From Vishniacozyma victoriae (lineage: Eukaryota > Basidiomycota > Tremellomycetes > Tremellales > Bulleribasidiaceae): 64,000 nucleotides of DNA. The stretch is from NCBI GenBank assembly GCA_017654735.1, contig JADPYG010000006.1, forward strand, positions 1 to 64,000. Direction: 5' to 3'. This document shows, piece after piece, positions 23,102 through 33,408 of the stretch; the stretch's first letter is position 1, and every line of letters starts with the position of its first letter. The position numbers were made by a program, and so were the translations under genes. The notes below the pieces were generated by a model that did no database searches, was not told where the DNA came from, and worked only from the letters and a program-made list of their open reading frames with translations.

Positions 23102-23308
23102 ATGTATAATAACTCTTTCGTAAGTCTACTCCCCCCTTTCCTGATCCATCTATTGCACAACACGTTTTGATCATAGACCCTCGTCAACGCCTGTGACAAC
23201 GGCGGTAACGGCGGATCATGCAGCTCCTGCGGTCACAGCGGGTAAGTCATATATCCCTCTCTTGTTTCTCATACTCGACTGATAAAAAGATGTTCTTGCA
23301 GCTGTTAG
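23102..23308 (+). CDS. Metallothionein 1 (33-residue Cys-rich peptide)
   Basis: Three exons, 23102-23119, 23177-23241 and 23290-23308, all with canonical GT-AG borders. The 33-residue product has six cysteines in the pattern C-x8-C-x2-C-x4-C-x-C-x-C, with glycine, serine and asparagine between them: NGGNGGSCSSCGHSG, then CSCSC at the end. No aromatic residue lies in the Cys-rich half, as in fungal copper metallothioneins, which chelate Cu(I) or Zn and detoxify metal in the cytosol. It shares exon sizes and intron phases with a second copy 0.8 kb downstream, which supports both. It lacks one cysteine present in that copy. Family is assigned by composition and Cys spacing only. Confidence 0.8.
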
Positions 23309-24082
23309 ATAACCACCCCAACAGCCGAATCGGTATCGGTCCGGCTGTTAACATTTGTTCCCCCTTCTCACCACCTCATCTCAAATTTTGCTAGTTGGCG
23401 ATTCCGCTATTTTGAAGGATGTATCTAGAGGATTAGTTTTATGCATCATTAACCGTTGTCATGTCCGTTCCGGATTATGTCCTTTTATCGGAGCCCAGGT
23501 TGACTCGCTACCACTGATCGGCTCCGCTCATTATAACACTGCGATGAAAGCGGACACAGCACAATAGTTCCATCTCTGCCCTCTCGGGAGGCTGAAAGGC
23601 TGGAAACCAAGGCTCGCTTCGAGCTGTCATCGGACACGCCTGATTCACAGGACAAGGGGATCGCGAGGACTGAGCGGTCCAGAAAGGTCGAGGCAATAGC
23701 ACCTCAGCCTCGAGGCGGATAACCTCCAACCGGGGCAATTCTGTCGGCCTATCTTCCGAACTTAGCTCGAAACGCTTCGAGGTCCTTCTTTGGTGTCTCC
23801 CAACCAGATACACAAACACAGTCCGCAGTCAACTTTATATTAGTCGGCTGGATACGAAGCCTTTTTGAGGTCTTTCCCACACTTGCTTCTTTAGTTCTTG
23901 CTTCTGATGTTACGCCAAGTGAACCTAAGTTAGTCGGTGCCGTCAGAGTAGGGGATTGAAAGGTATATATACCCTCTCATGTACTCCTTCTCTTTCAAAT
24001 CAATACCCACCATTCACAACTCACATAATAACTTTCTACCTCAACTTCAACTTCCAATTCGAATCAAATCAAATCAATAACG
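23309..24082. other. Region between the two metallothionein genes
   Basis: 774 bp with no further gene or third metallothionein copy. A strong TATA box at 23963 and a pyrimidine-rich stretch before it mark the second promoter. Confidence 0.6.
23963..23972 (+). promoter_or_regulatory. TATA box of metallothionein 2
   Basis: The palindromic GGTATATATACC lies about 120 bp upstream of the second metallothionein ATG. Confidence 0.6.
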
Positions 24083-24297
24083 ATGTCTTCCGCTACCATG
24101 GTATGTGTCTTTCTGCTCGAGGTCGACGATTGCTGATCTATAGACCCTCGTAAATGAATGCAACAATGGCGGTGCCGGCGGTTCTTGTTCCAGCTGTGGA
24201 GCTAGCGGGTAAGTCTTCCTCCTCGTTCTTCTACACTCCTTGAATTGGGCGATACTGACGTTATAGATGCTCTTGTGGTTCCGGATGCCAGTGCTGA
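24083..24297 (+). CDS. Metallothionein 2 (37-residue Cys-rich peptide)
   Basis: Three exons, 24083-24100, 24144-24208 and 24267-24297. Exon 1 (18 nt) and exon 2 (65 nt) are exactly the sizes seen in the upstream copy, with identical intron phases. The 37-residue product has seven cysteines: TLVNEC, GGSCSSCGASG, then CSCGSGCQC at the end. Seven cysteines is the count of the classical short fungal copper metallothioneins (Neurospora, Agaricus type), and CSCGSGC is very like them. The peptide should bind Cu(I) or Zn through Cys thiolates in the cytosol. With the upstream copy it forms a tandem duplication. It is far shorter than the large Cryptococcus Cmt proteins. Confidence 0.85.
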
Positions 24298-24407
24298 ATA
24301 GCAACACACCACCCTTAAGTCGATATGGAGTGCTGTGATTGGTCTTAGTTAGATTGAGCGAGTAGGAGTGGGGATTATATGAGTCTTTGAAGATGTATTG
24401 TTTATCG

Positions 24408-26475
24408 TTATACCAAACATCCATCTGCATGTCTCTGAGGTCGATGGACTATCATGCTTCTTTTGACGTACGATCCGATCTGAGCAGTATGGAAGACATC
24501 GGTCGCGGAGCGTTCTACCATTAGCCTGATACCGAGAAAGCCACTAACCTTCAATTCCAGTACCCATGTCAAGCCACCTTTCCCCATCGACTTGAGCTTG
24601 AAGACAACACCGTCTGATCATCAGCTCGACCACTGGTCATATTCAGAGTGACGTACGTGGTAGTCTAGAGGGCTCTTTCATGCGCAAGAGGACTTCAAAC
24701 AAGGGAAAAGCATTCAAGGCATTCGTCATCACCTCCAGCACCTTATCCATTGACCGCATCCCTAGGCGGATCTGATATTCAGCTACTGCTTGACACAGGG
24801 AAATGTCTAGCTCACCGAAGCGAATAATGCCGCATAGGTCACAACAGTCGGGAGAAGAAAGGCGGATACTGTAAATAACAGCGTTCCGAGGAAAAGCTGA
24901 TCGACGTCATAAGCGTAAGAATCGGTTCGCTGTCGCAGGACATTCCACTTCTTGCCTATTGTTAGCACGTAAGCAGATTGATCACGACGCACCTCTGAAG
25001 AGATTCCATAATCCACCCAGACTACTCAGTTGCCATCTCACAAGTAATGAGGTGACTTCGTGGCAGATGCGCAGGTGAAGGGTGAGAAGCGCCATCGCGT
25101 CTCTCACGATGGACAGGAAGAGGGTCAGACCGCCGGATCCACTCAGTGATATGTAATGGAGCGATGCCGACAGGTGCGCTATTAGAATCGGCTGAATCAT
25201 AGCTGGTCATCAGCACCTATAATCCGATGAGCTACATGGACTCACCTCCCCACCATTCGACGATGGTAGTGAATGCGACCCGGAAGAATCGACTCAGTGG
25301 AGTATTCAGCTTCAACCCGACAGGCCAATCATCCAGCCATTCCAACGCTGAGACGACCCAGTCAACAGTATAAAGCTATATATCAGCCTCTCATAGAGTA
25401 TAAAAGGGGATCAGACCTACTTGGAATATATTTGGGATGGTCCCAGACAGAAGAGGCCCATACTGGCTGAGCAGCTCTGATGCGCAGTAACCTAATACTA
25501 GATCATTCTACTCATCAGCCCAACCCTCGCAGGCACAACTCACCAAAATGAGCCAGACAGTATTCCAGAACTTCATGTATCTCTGACTCCTCACATGGAG
25601 AGGTACAGACGGCCTGTGCAGAGTTTGACGGAAATTTGCGGGATCCTCTAAGATTTGCCGAAAACGCAGATTGAGCTGGTGAGCTGATTATCAGCTTGTG
25701 TGGCAGATCTAGGAGCAGAGCACTTACCTGTTGAGCTCAAGTCCAGGATCGAATGGTCCCTTGTAAACGGAAGAGGGAGGTGTGATAGCCACAACGCCAG
25801 TCGAAGGGAGTAAGCCAACGGGACGAAGACCAGAGCGAGATACGAGATTACACCCGGGTCGTTGAAATGTACTGCGCTTTTCGAGTCACCATTCCTTCCC
25901 GAAGCCAATTCCCTCTGAAGACGGCGTACATCATTCAGCTGGGTGATATCAGCTGCGCTACAGATTCCCTCAAATAGAGACTCACCAATGGTAATACAGA
26001 ATCTAGACCAGCTGCTGACTCCCTCCTTGACCCAAGACCGTAGCCATCCTGTCCACCCAGAGTTGACTTTACACTTTCGTTGTCTGAATGTTCGGTGGTC
26101 AGATACCTCAGCCGCCGAGGATCTGGTGGATCGAATAGGATGATCTGCGCAGAAGAGCTGAATTTTAGTACGACTTGAATTGAGCTCGATAGACTTACGA
26201 CGAATTCACCGGTAGACCCCTTTCCAGCATCACCTCAAAGCCCTGCCTAATCGAGACAGGTCGGTCCGTCTTTCCTGCGGATCCTACAACCGTCAGGTTG
26301 GGATACTGATATGCCCGGTCGTCCATCTAACATCAGCCTCATTCCCGGCCTTCGTACTCACCCATTGCTCGACTATCGCGACCACGACCACAACGTCGCC
26401 CACCCTCAGACCCAGAACTAGCCCATGGGCCCTCCGTATCCCAGCTTTGGGCCAGAAGACGCTGGTTGGTGACAT
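24408..26475 (-). CDS. GPI1: Gpi1 (PIG-Q), GPI-GlcNAc transferase subunit
   Basis: Subunit of the ER enzyme that transfers GlcNAc to phosphatidylinositol, the first step of GPI-anchor synthesis. Multi-exon minus-strand gene. Family blocks are clear in the C-terminal half: [80 protein letters not shown], then [20 protein letters not shown]. Several hydrophobic segments match its multi-span membrane topology. The N-terminal exon starts [15 protein letters not shown] at 26475. The final exon reads through a weak donor to a TAA at 24408-24410. Convergent with metallothionein 2 (110 bp) and divergent from the RWD gene. Middle exon borders are approximate. Confidence 0.88.
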
Positions 26476-26705
26476 GCTGAAGCAAGGTAGAATTGATGCC
26501 TGACCGTCCGGCTGGATTGCCGGTAAAATCCGAATTCTGAATTATGGATTTGGCTTATCAGATTACGAGCCCTATCTTCTGTTTGAACATATACACTCGG
26601 CGATTGACTTGTTAGGGCCTACATCAGCCTGAATACCCAGCGCCTTCTCTTCATAATTCTGCTAAAGACTTAAAGGAGATCGTCATATACATCGGCAACT
26701 TCAAG

Positions 26706-27648
26706 ATGCGCTACAAATCCGATGTGGTCGAGTATCAACTTTCAAACATCTCCCTCCTTCAATCCATGTACCCCGAGGCGTCCGAGCTCGAGGTATCCCC
26801 TCACTGTCTATCCGATTATATGACCCTCGAGGCATACCCATTATCATCAGTATCTTCCAACCAAATCGAGCTACTCCACACCACATCAATCGATCAGGGC
26901 GAGCTGGGCTTGATTATCACTTTACCACTAGAGAGATCGAGGGTAGAAATGAATATGCGACAACCATCTTGGCTTACTCGAGTAGATTGGGAACAAGTGA
27001 GAGAACTACCTCCTTCGGTGGAGGGTGAATTGGTCGTGGAATATCTCTTGGAGACGATGGATCTGATTCGACGTCGCGTGAGCGAGTTACCGAAATATCA
27101 AGCTGTTGTGGTGGACACGAAACCGGATCTCACGACGACACAAAAACCAAAGAGCTGTCTACAAAGGGTCTGGTTCTGGTTCCCATCATTATCATCCAAG
27201 GAGAAACGTAGAGATCTGATCGATTTCGCCGAGGAACACCTATTGACGGGATTCCTGCTAGCTGGTTAGTCGTTTCTTACTCATACTTGCCGGTACTGAC
27301 ACCAGGCAAACCCGGATTGTTGTGTGTAGAGGGCTGTGGGCAGGAAGTGGATCGATACATGTCACGTATAAAGTCGGAGAGTTGGTCTGATATTCCCCCT
27401 TTTCAGAAAAAGGTAATCATATCCAGCCAGATCTCTGTCGTCATCTCGCTGATGACCAGGTGACGGAACGACTGAGAAGACCACTAGAGCAGGACCAAAG
27501 GAAATTCAAGACGATAATAGACATCACAGATCAGATCCCGAAATACGGGCAATACAATCATAGAGGCGAGATGGGCGAGGTTAAACGATTGATGGAGTTA
27601 TGGGGAGTCGGCGAGGATTTCTCTGCGGTAGTGATGAACACCTCGTAG
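26706..27648 (+). CDS. RWD-domain protein with DUF1115 (RWDD2-like)
   Basis: Three exons. The first (26706 to about 27266) holds an RWD domain: SNISLLQSMYPEASELEV, followed by LGLIITLPLE, YPLSSVSS and SVEGELVVEYLLETMD, in the strand-helix order of the fold, including the YP turn. After a linker ending FPSLSSKEKRRDLIDFAEEH the DUF1115 region begins: LLTGFLLAGKPGLLCVEG, VDRYMSRIKSESWSDIPPFQ and later MGEVKRLMELWGVGEDFSAV. RWDD2A/B are the named relatives; their function is not established, and RWD domains generally mediate protein contacts. Length about 280 residues is normal. TAG at 27646-27648. Confidence 0.85.
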
Positions 27649-27866
27649 TCGGTGGAACAGACATATGCATGACAAACGGATCAGTAGCACGCTAGTGCCA
27701 TGCCAATGCATGCCTAAGATTGCATGCAGGTGTACGAAATGACAGAAAGTAGGCCTTGAAAGATCCAATCCTAGGCAATCTGTGCCGAAGGTGATGGGCA
27801 TCTTCAAGATGCTTTCATAACCCAGCATATTCCTGGATCTCCCCTGGACATAACTCTCCCTCTCCC

Positions 27867-29231
27867 CTAAAACCTCCTTCCAGAATGAGGCGGTGGTGGC
27901 CCTCGAGCAGGACCAGGTGCGCTCCTTATATTTCGAGGATCCCTTGGATCCCTAGGATCATAACTATTAGGTGGGGGACGATTCATCGGAGGTTGACCGT
28001 TTGGCTGAGGACGAGGAGGAGGACCGCGTGAATCTTGACGGAATGCTCCAGGTGGTGGACCTTGAGTCTGAGCTGGTGATCGCATTGATGAGGCTGGTCC
28101 TCCTTGACGATATGCTGCAGCTAGATTGCCTGCTAGTGCGGGACCGCGAGCTGGGGCTGTGGAAGCGATACCGGGACCTATCGAGCGGCTACTGGATGTT
28201 GCGCCTGGTCTTGAAAGTGGAGCAGCGATGGGTCTTGATGAAGCTGGTCCGGCGGATGTAGAGGCGGGTGGCATGTTGGCAGCTGCTTTCTTTTCGGCTG
28301 CTTGTAGGATCTGGTCACTGGAATGTCAGTTTCGTATGAGAGGAGTGATGGGTGGACTTACTCGAGTAGGTTCAAGCATGCGCAGCATACGACCCATTCG
28401 ACACAATCCTCATTTCCTGTTCCTAATGTTTGCCAGACTTGCTTCTCATCGTCTGTCCTTCCTGTAATGGTGATCCTTGTTCCACCTCCCTTCTCCACTG
28501 GGTTCTTTGCAATCTTTCCAAACTACCATCAGCACCGATCTCACCTTGACACGCCTTTGACTCACCTCTACACGCCTCGGAGGGATCTGATGTCCAGCGT
28601 ACTTAAAGTAAAACATCGTCCAGAAATCGGCGTTGGGATTGGGCTTTGAAATCTGGTACAGCGGCGTATCATCCTGATTCACAATCTTATAGATCGGACT
28701 CATGACTCCAGTATTCTCAATCGTCCAGCGTAGATCCCTACTAGCTTCACAGCGTACGACATTGGCTTTTCCTTGATTTGTTTTAAGATTAGGGGTGGAT
28801 GCGGATGAGTTTGGGTTGGGCTTGTCGGGGGGGAAAAGCTTGGCGACGCATAGATCACCTTGGGGTGAAGGGGTGAGGAGGTAGTTTACACGGTTCTATA
28901 TCGTCAGTGGATGGTCACGATGTAAGCTATGATCTCACTTCTTCCGTATGTCTGTTGATCAGTCGATTGCCTTTGTTTACGGTAAAGGAGATAGGTGCTT
29001 ACAGGTATGTATATAAGATTTGATTTGGCTGTCCTGTCCAAGTTAGCATGAACCTAGACTACGGTAAGATATGACTCACCATGAGGAGTGACGATCAGCG
29101 TCGGTAGATGATTTGGCATAGGCGCATGATGAGGGGATGTAAAGCTGTTTGTTTGTGAGCTCGGTCCAACGACGAGATAAGCGAGGGTAGAAGATGACTT
29201 ACACCGTATATATAGCTGCATTGTTGGACAT
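27867..29231 (-). CDS. Conserved protein of unknown function with Pro-rich tail
   Basis: Minus-strand gene of about seven exons from MSNNAAIYTV at 29231. The ordered N-terminal half includes HHAPMPNHLPTLIVTPHG, NRVNYLLTPSPQGDLCVAKL, ASRDLRWTIENTGVMSPIYK, PNPNADFWTMFYFKYAGHQI, and GGGTRITITGRTDDEKQVW, a beta-rich segment that could be a PH-like or lipocalin-like fold (guess). A short Cys segment VVCCACLNLLE closes it. The C-terminal ~130 residues are disordered, rich in Pro, Arg, Gly and Ser (for example PGPARGPPPPHSGRRF), typical of RNA-binding or scaffold proteins. I recognise no named family and assign no function. TAG at 27867-27869. Confidence 0.7.
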
Positions 29232-30281
29232 GTCGGCAAGATCAAAGAGTGTAGTAGGGTGAGGGCGAGGGTGATTATAAGGGTGTATAGATATCGATAG
29301 GGATGTATTAAGTTGCAAGTACAGAAGAGAGAAAGAGAGACGTATTAGCATCCATTCCGTAGTCAGGGGCTTGTAGAAAGTGTATGTTACTCACCGGACA
29401 TGATGTAAAGCTGTTTAATTCTCCTATATCCTACTCCTCACTACTCTCTGGGCTATCCTTCGTGGTCCTAGTAGTCGTAGTTTGGCAGTCACTTCTTTGC
29501 TCAATAGTCCTATTCCCTAGTATAGTACGCGCTTGGACACCCTCCTTTGCGAATCTTTCCCCGTGTCTTGTTTGTTTCGATAAAGGGGCAAACAAGGGGT
29601 CCCAAGTATACAGATGCACAGACCGCGTCGTGTTCGTGTTCGTGTTCGTGTTGATGGTTGAATGTAATATCGCCGCTGGCTTGAACATCAACTGCGGGAA
29701 TGATAATGATTGACCAAGACTGGAAACTGGAATGTCTCGGAAAAGACAAAACAAGGGATCCGGTGCTAATGAGCCAATATTGCCAAGCCACTCGATCTAC
29801 TCTACGCCTTTTTCCGGCAACTGACTGAATACTGGTATCGTTATTATTATTGGTATCTAACGCGTCGCGTATTCTCGCTAAAAGCACTAGCTATATAGGT
29901 CGCGTAGTCCTGATATAAATAATGATGGTGGTGTGAGGGCTTCTTATATACTAGAAACCTCACTGCATCATGACTTGAATCTGAAAGGGAAAGGGCTCAT
30001 AATCCAGACCACCAAGGGAGGAGGCGGTGGTGGCGTTCGATGACTTATCTCCACTTATTATACCCCTTATGACATTCAAATTACACGGGATCAGTAGCCT
30101 GGGCTCTTCACTAATGCACATGAAGTATATCTGGTATCGACATACGAAATAAACTTCGACCTGCATATTACACTTCTCATTGTTCCTCGGAAAGGCATCC
30201 ATGTTTGCTCAGTTTGAGGTAGATCGATTACACATCAAAGTAAGAAACAAAGTATGCAATTCAATGCAAATACATACATAT
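29232..30281. other. Intergenic region upstream of the unknown gene, downstream of KEX2
   Basis: About 1 kb without a supported gene. It contains a short GTGTTC hexanucleotide repeat at 29630-29652 and AT-rich DNA. Overlapping open frames on both strands look like chance. Confidence 0.5.
29630..29652. repeat. GTGTTC microsatellite
   Basis: About four tandem copies of GTGTTC in intergenic DNA. Confidence 0.7.
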
Positions 30282-33243
30282 CTATGACCGAGCCTCATCA
30301 GCAGCATCCTGCCAAGAACCCGAACTACCACTATGTGAATCATGGGCTTCCACCCTCGCAGAAGACCCAGCCTCGCGTTCAGGCTGATCATTATCCTCAT
30401 ACCCCGCTTGTCGCTTTACATCCCCACCCCCATCCTCGCCCTCATCCTCTAGGAAATCATCATGATACTTCAAAGACGTACTCTCATTGACCCTCCTATC
30501 ATCATCATCGTCATCATCACTCTCATCGCTTGGGCCATCTCCAAACGCATCGTAGAGGTCTTTGCTTCCTGCTGCACCGCCTCCACCACCACCTCCAAGT
30601 TTCCTCCTTCCTCTCTCGAGCAGACCCATGGGGACATCCTCTGCAACAGGGGCGTAGTCTCCCCTTGCGCCTTCTCCATTATTGGCCAAGCCGAATAGAT
30701 TTCTACTCTTCCTCCTGGACCGAAGCAGGAAAAAGACGCCAGCGCCGATACCTGCCAACATGATGATACCTCCAGCACCAGCTAACCAGCTCGAGCTCGA
30801 TGCCAAATCGGTGACGCCGCCCAGGAAACCAGGTTCGCCGAGTTCGTCGGATGATCCAGTGGTAGCGGTAGGATCGACAGCATCGGCGGCTGTCGTAGTC
30901 GCTAAGCCGGGGAGGTGGGCTTCTCCAGGAGCCGAGGCGTGATCGTCAGGAAGATGATCGGTAGGCTTGGGTTTCTGGTTGATGACGGTAGTAGGGTCTG
31001 ATCCCGTTTGTTCCTCATCGGGTTGACCCTCCTCTGCCGGAGCCCAGGGTGTCGTGATGGACGCATCGATAGCTTCACCCCATAATTGTAATGACCAAGC
31101 GACGAAGCGACCAATCTTGTCTGGGTTGGCTGCGTCTTTGACCGTGATGGTCCAAGTTCCAACTGGATTCTCATCCCTGATCATCAGCATCGACTAAGTT
31201 GATTTTAGGAAGTACGCACCAATGCTTGACACTCATAAACTTCCAACCCGCAAATCCGGTAGTAGCCTCGTCGAATCGCCTCTGTCGAGCGAGAACACTA
31301 AGCTGTCCACTTGGACTGAGCAATTCAACCTCGACATCACCTCGTCGCTGATGATTGATCCACACTCGCGCAGTGACATGTTCGAGTCGTTCGACATTGG
31401 CTTCATCCAGCATCTCCTGTGTGACTTCATATGTAGACTTGATCCCGTCGGATGTAATGTATGTACCAGTGCCAGTGACGATGGGGTCGTTTGATTGCTC
31501 GACATCACCTCCGTCTTGACGCTTGATGGTATCCGGGTTCTCTGTAGTGGGTCGTGATAATCGAGGGATATCGTCGGTGGGAAGGTATACTGCAGGAGAG
31601 TCGAACCATGCTTGAGGCTTGACTAGTGGCCATGTCCTTGCTAGCTCAACAAATCGTCCAGCATCAATCTTTCCGTAACCATCTACACTGTCAGCTGTGC
31701 TCAACTATGGAGAGGGAGCTGTACATTTATAGCTGTATTGCCTGCCAGCGGAAGTCGTAGTCCAATCCGGATCGTCCGGACTGAAAGGTACAGAAGTGAG
31801 AACAGCGATATGCTGCATATCACGCCATGTCAGTTCCGGCCTAATGTCAGCTTCGACCAAAATCTAGTGACTTACCTGACTTGGAGTGCGAGTGCAAAGA
31901 CACCAACCGCCAATGGTGCGGCTGCGGAAGTACCTCCATGCGTGTGAGCGCACTTGTCCTTTCCGACATCCGTTGTATGCTATTCCGTCAGCTGGGATGA
32001 CTTCGGAAATGAACAGATTAGCTTACAATATGATCACCACTTCCCGAACTTGGAGCTACCATCATCATGGCAGAACATAATTCCGAGTAATAAGGATGTA
32101 GCCCTTTCCTATCCACCGCACCGATCGTAATTGAAAAGATGGAATTGGTGTATCCATCAAAATTACATTGATCGTCCACTCCACCACCATTTCCAGCAGC
32201 AAAAACAAAGATTGATCCCTTTCCATCCCTTCCTTTCGCAATACCATTAACCATCGCCTTGAGGATTACACCTTCTGGAGCTTCCATGGATTTACCATCA
32301 TCAGGTGGGCCCCATGAACATGAATAGATATCGTTCAATTGGTAGGCGTAGTTAAGAGCTGCTGCTTCGTCTGCATCTGAGATGGGGGCGGATAGGATTC
32401 GGATACCGGCGACTTTGGCATTGTATGCGACTCCGACTCCACAGACGTCGTTGGGTACAGCCGCGATTTCACCAGCACATCGGGTACCGTGTTGGTCGTC
32501 AGAAAGGCGTGGTTTGGGGAGATCCGTGTGGTCGTTAAAGTCGTACGAACCTTCTGCATACTGATATTAGACAATTCTTCCCGAAAGTGGTGACTCACAA
32601 AGTTCTCGGCCAAATCATCACTCTCCATATCCAGCCCATCATCAATAATCCCAACGTGTACTCCTTTCCCAGTGACTCCCTGACTCCATAGGCCAGTGAC
32701 ATTGAGCTCCATGTCCGTCACCTCCTGGTTGATCAGGTGCCATTGCTGGTTGAGCATAGGATCCATCAATCCAATCTCAGTCTGAGCGAACAAGAACTCG
32801 GTATCGTCTCTTGGGAATAATCGGTCCGGCGACGCTAGAGGATGAGGAGCTCGTTTGGATCTCTGCTTGAGAGTATGTGGCGTGAGGGACCGTAAATGCT
32901 TGGAATCTCCCAAGGACCGCTTCGTATCCTGCCTCAACTCTGTCCATCTCCTAACCACAGGATCAGCCTGTTGCAACAGACTGCGCGTATACAGTTCGTG
33001 ATCGTGTGTCGTTCCAGCAGTTCGGACGATCCAATGCCCTTCCAATTCTCCGAGTGGTTCAACCAGTTCAGCTCCTAGTCGCTGAGCTACCTCGGCGGCA
33101 TTGTCCAAAGTTAACGTGGGGGCGAGTTCGAGAGTGTAGTAGGCGTGTGTATCGTATGTCCGTGGTTGGGGGCGTTTTGGAAGTGTGGCTTGCACTTGTG
33201 GTGCAGCAAGTAGCAAGATAGTGATCAGTGTAGAGGACAGCAT
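30282..33243 (-). CDS. KEX2: Kex2/furin-like proprotein convertase
   Basis: Late-Golgi subtilisin-type protease that cuts secretory precursors after KR/RR. Order of parts in about 900 residues: signal peptide (LITILLLAAPQVQA); prodomain with dibasic sites; catalytic Asp in VGIIDDGLDMESDDLAENF; catalytic His in LSDDQHGTRCAGEIAA; SCSWGPPDDG; oxyanion Asn in FVFAAGNGGG; catalytic Ser in HGGTSAAAPLAVGV; P-domain (HVTARVWINHQRRGDVEVEL, then NPVGTWTITVKDA); Ser/Thr/Pro linker; one membrane helix (SSWLAGAGGIIMLAGIGAG); cytosolic tail with an eight-Asp run. All three catalytic residues are present. Short introns interrupt the catalytic domain. The stop is at 30282-30284. Divergent from the UCS gene. 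Confidence 0.95.
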
Positions 33244-33408
33244 AGTGCCGAGCCTCGAGATATGTATACAGTAGAGTAGACTGGGTACTACTAGGCTAGA
33301 GTCAAGCGGTACTACTGGAAATTTGGTTCCGCTACGCGTCGTCGTGTCGAGTAACGTTTACAGTGATGATCCATGATGATATCTGGCAATTGTACCGATG
33401 CTACCAAG

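Noticed and set aside
29384..29900. Open frames around the GTGTTC repeat
   Set aside because: The repeat itself opens several frames; no protein features.
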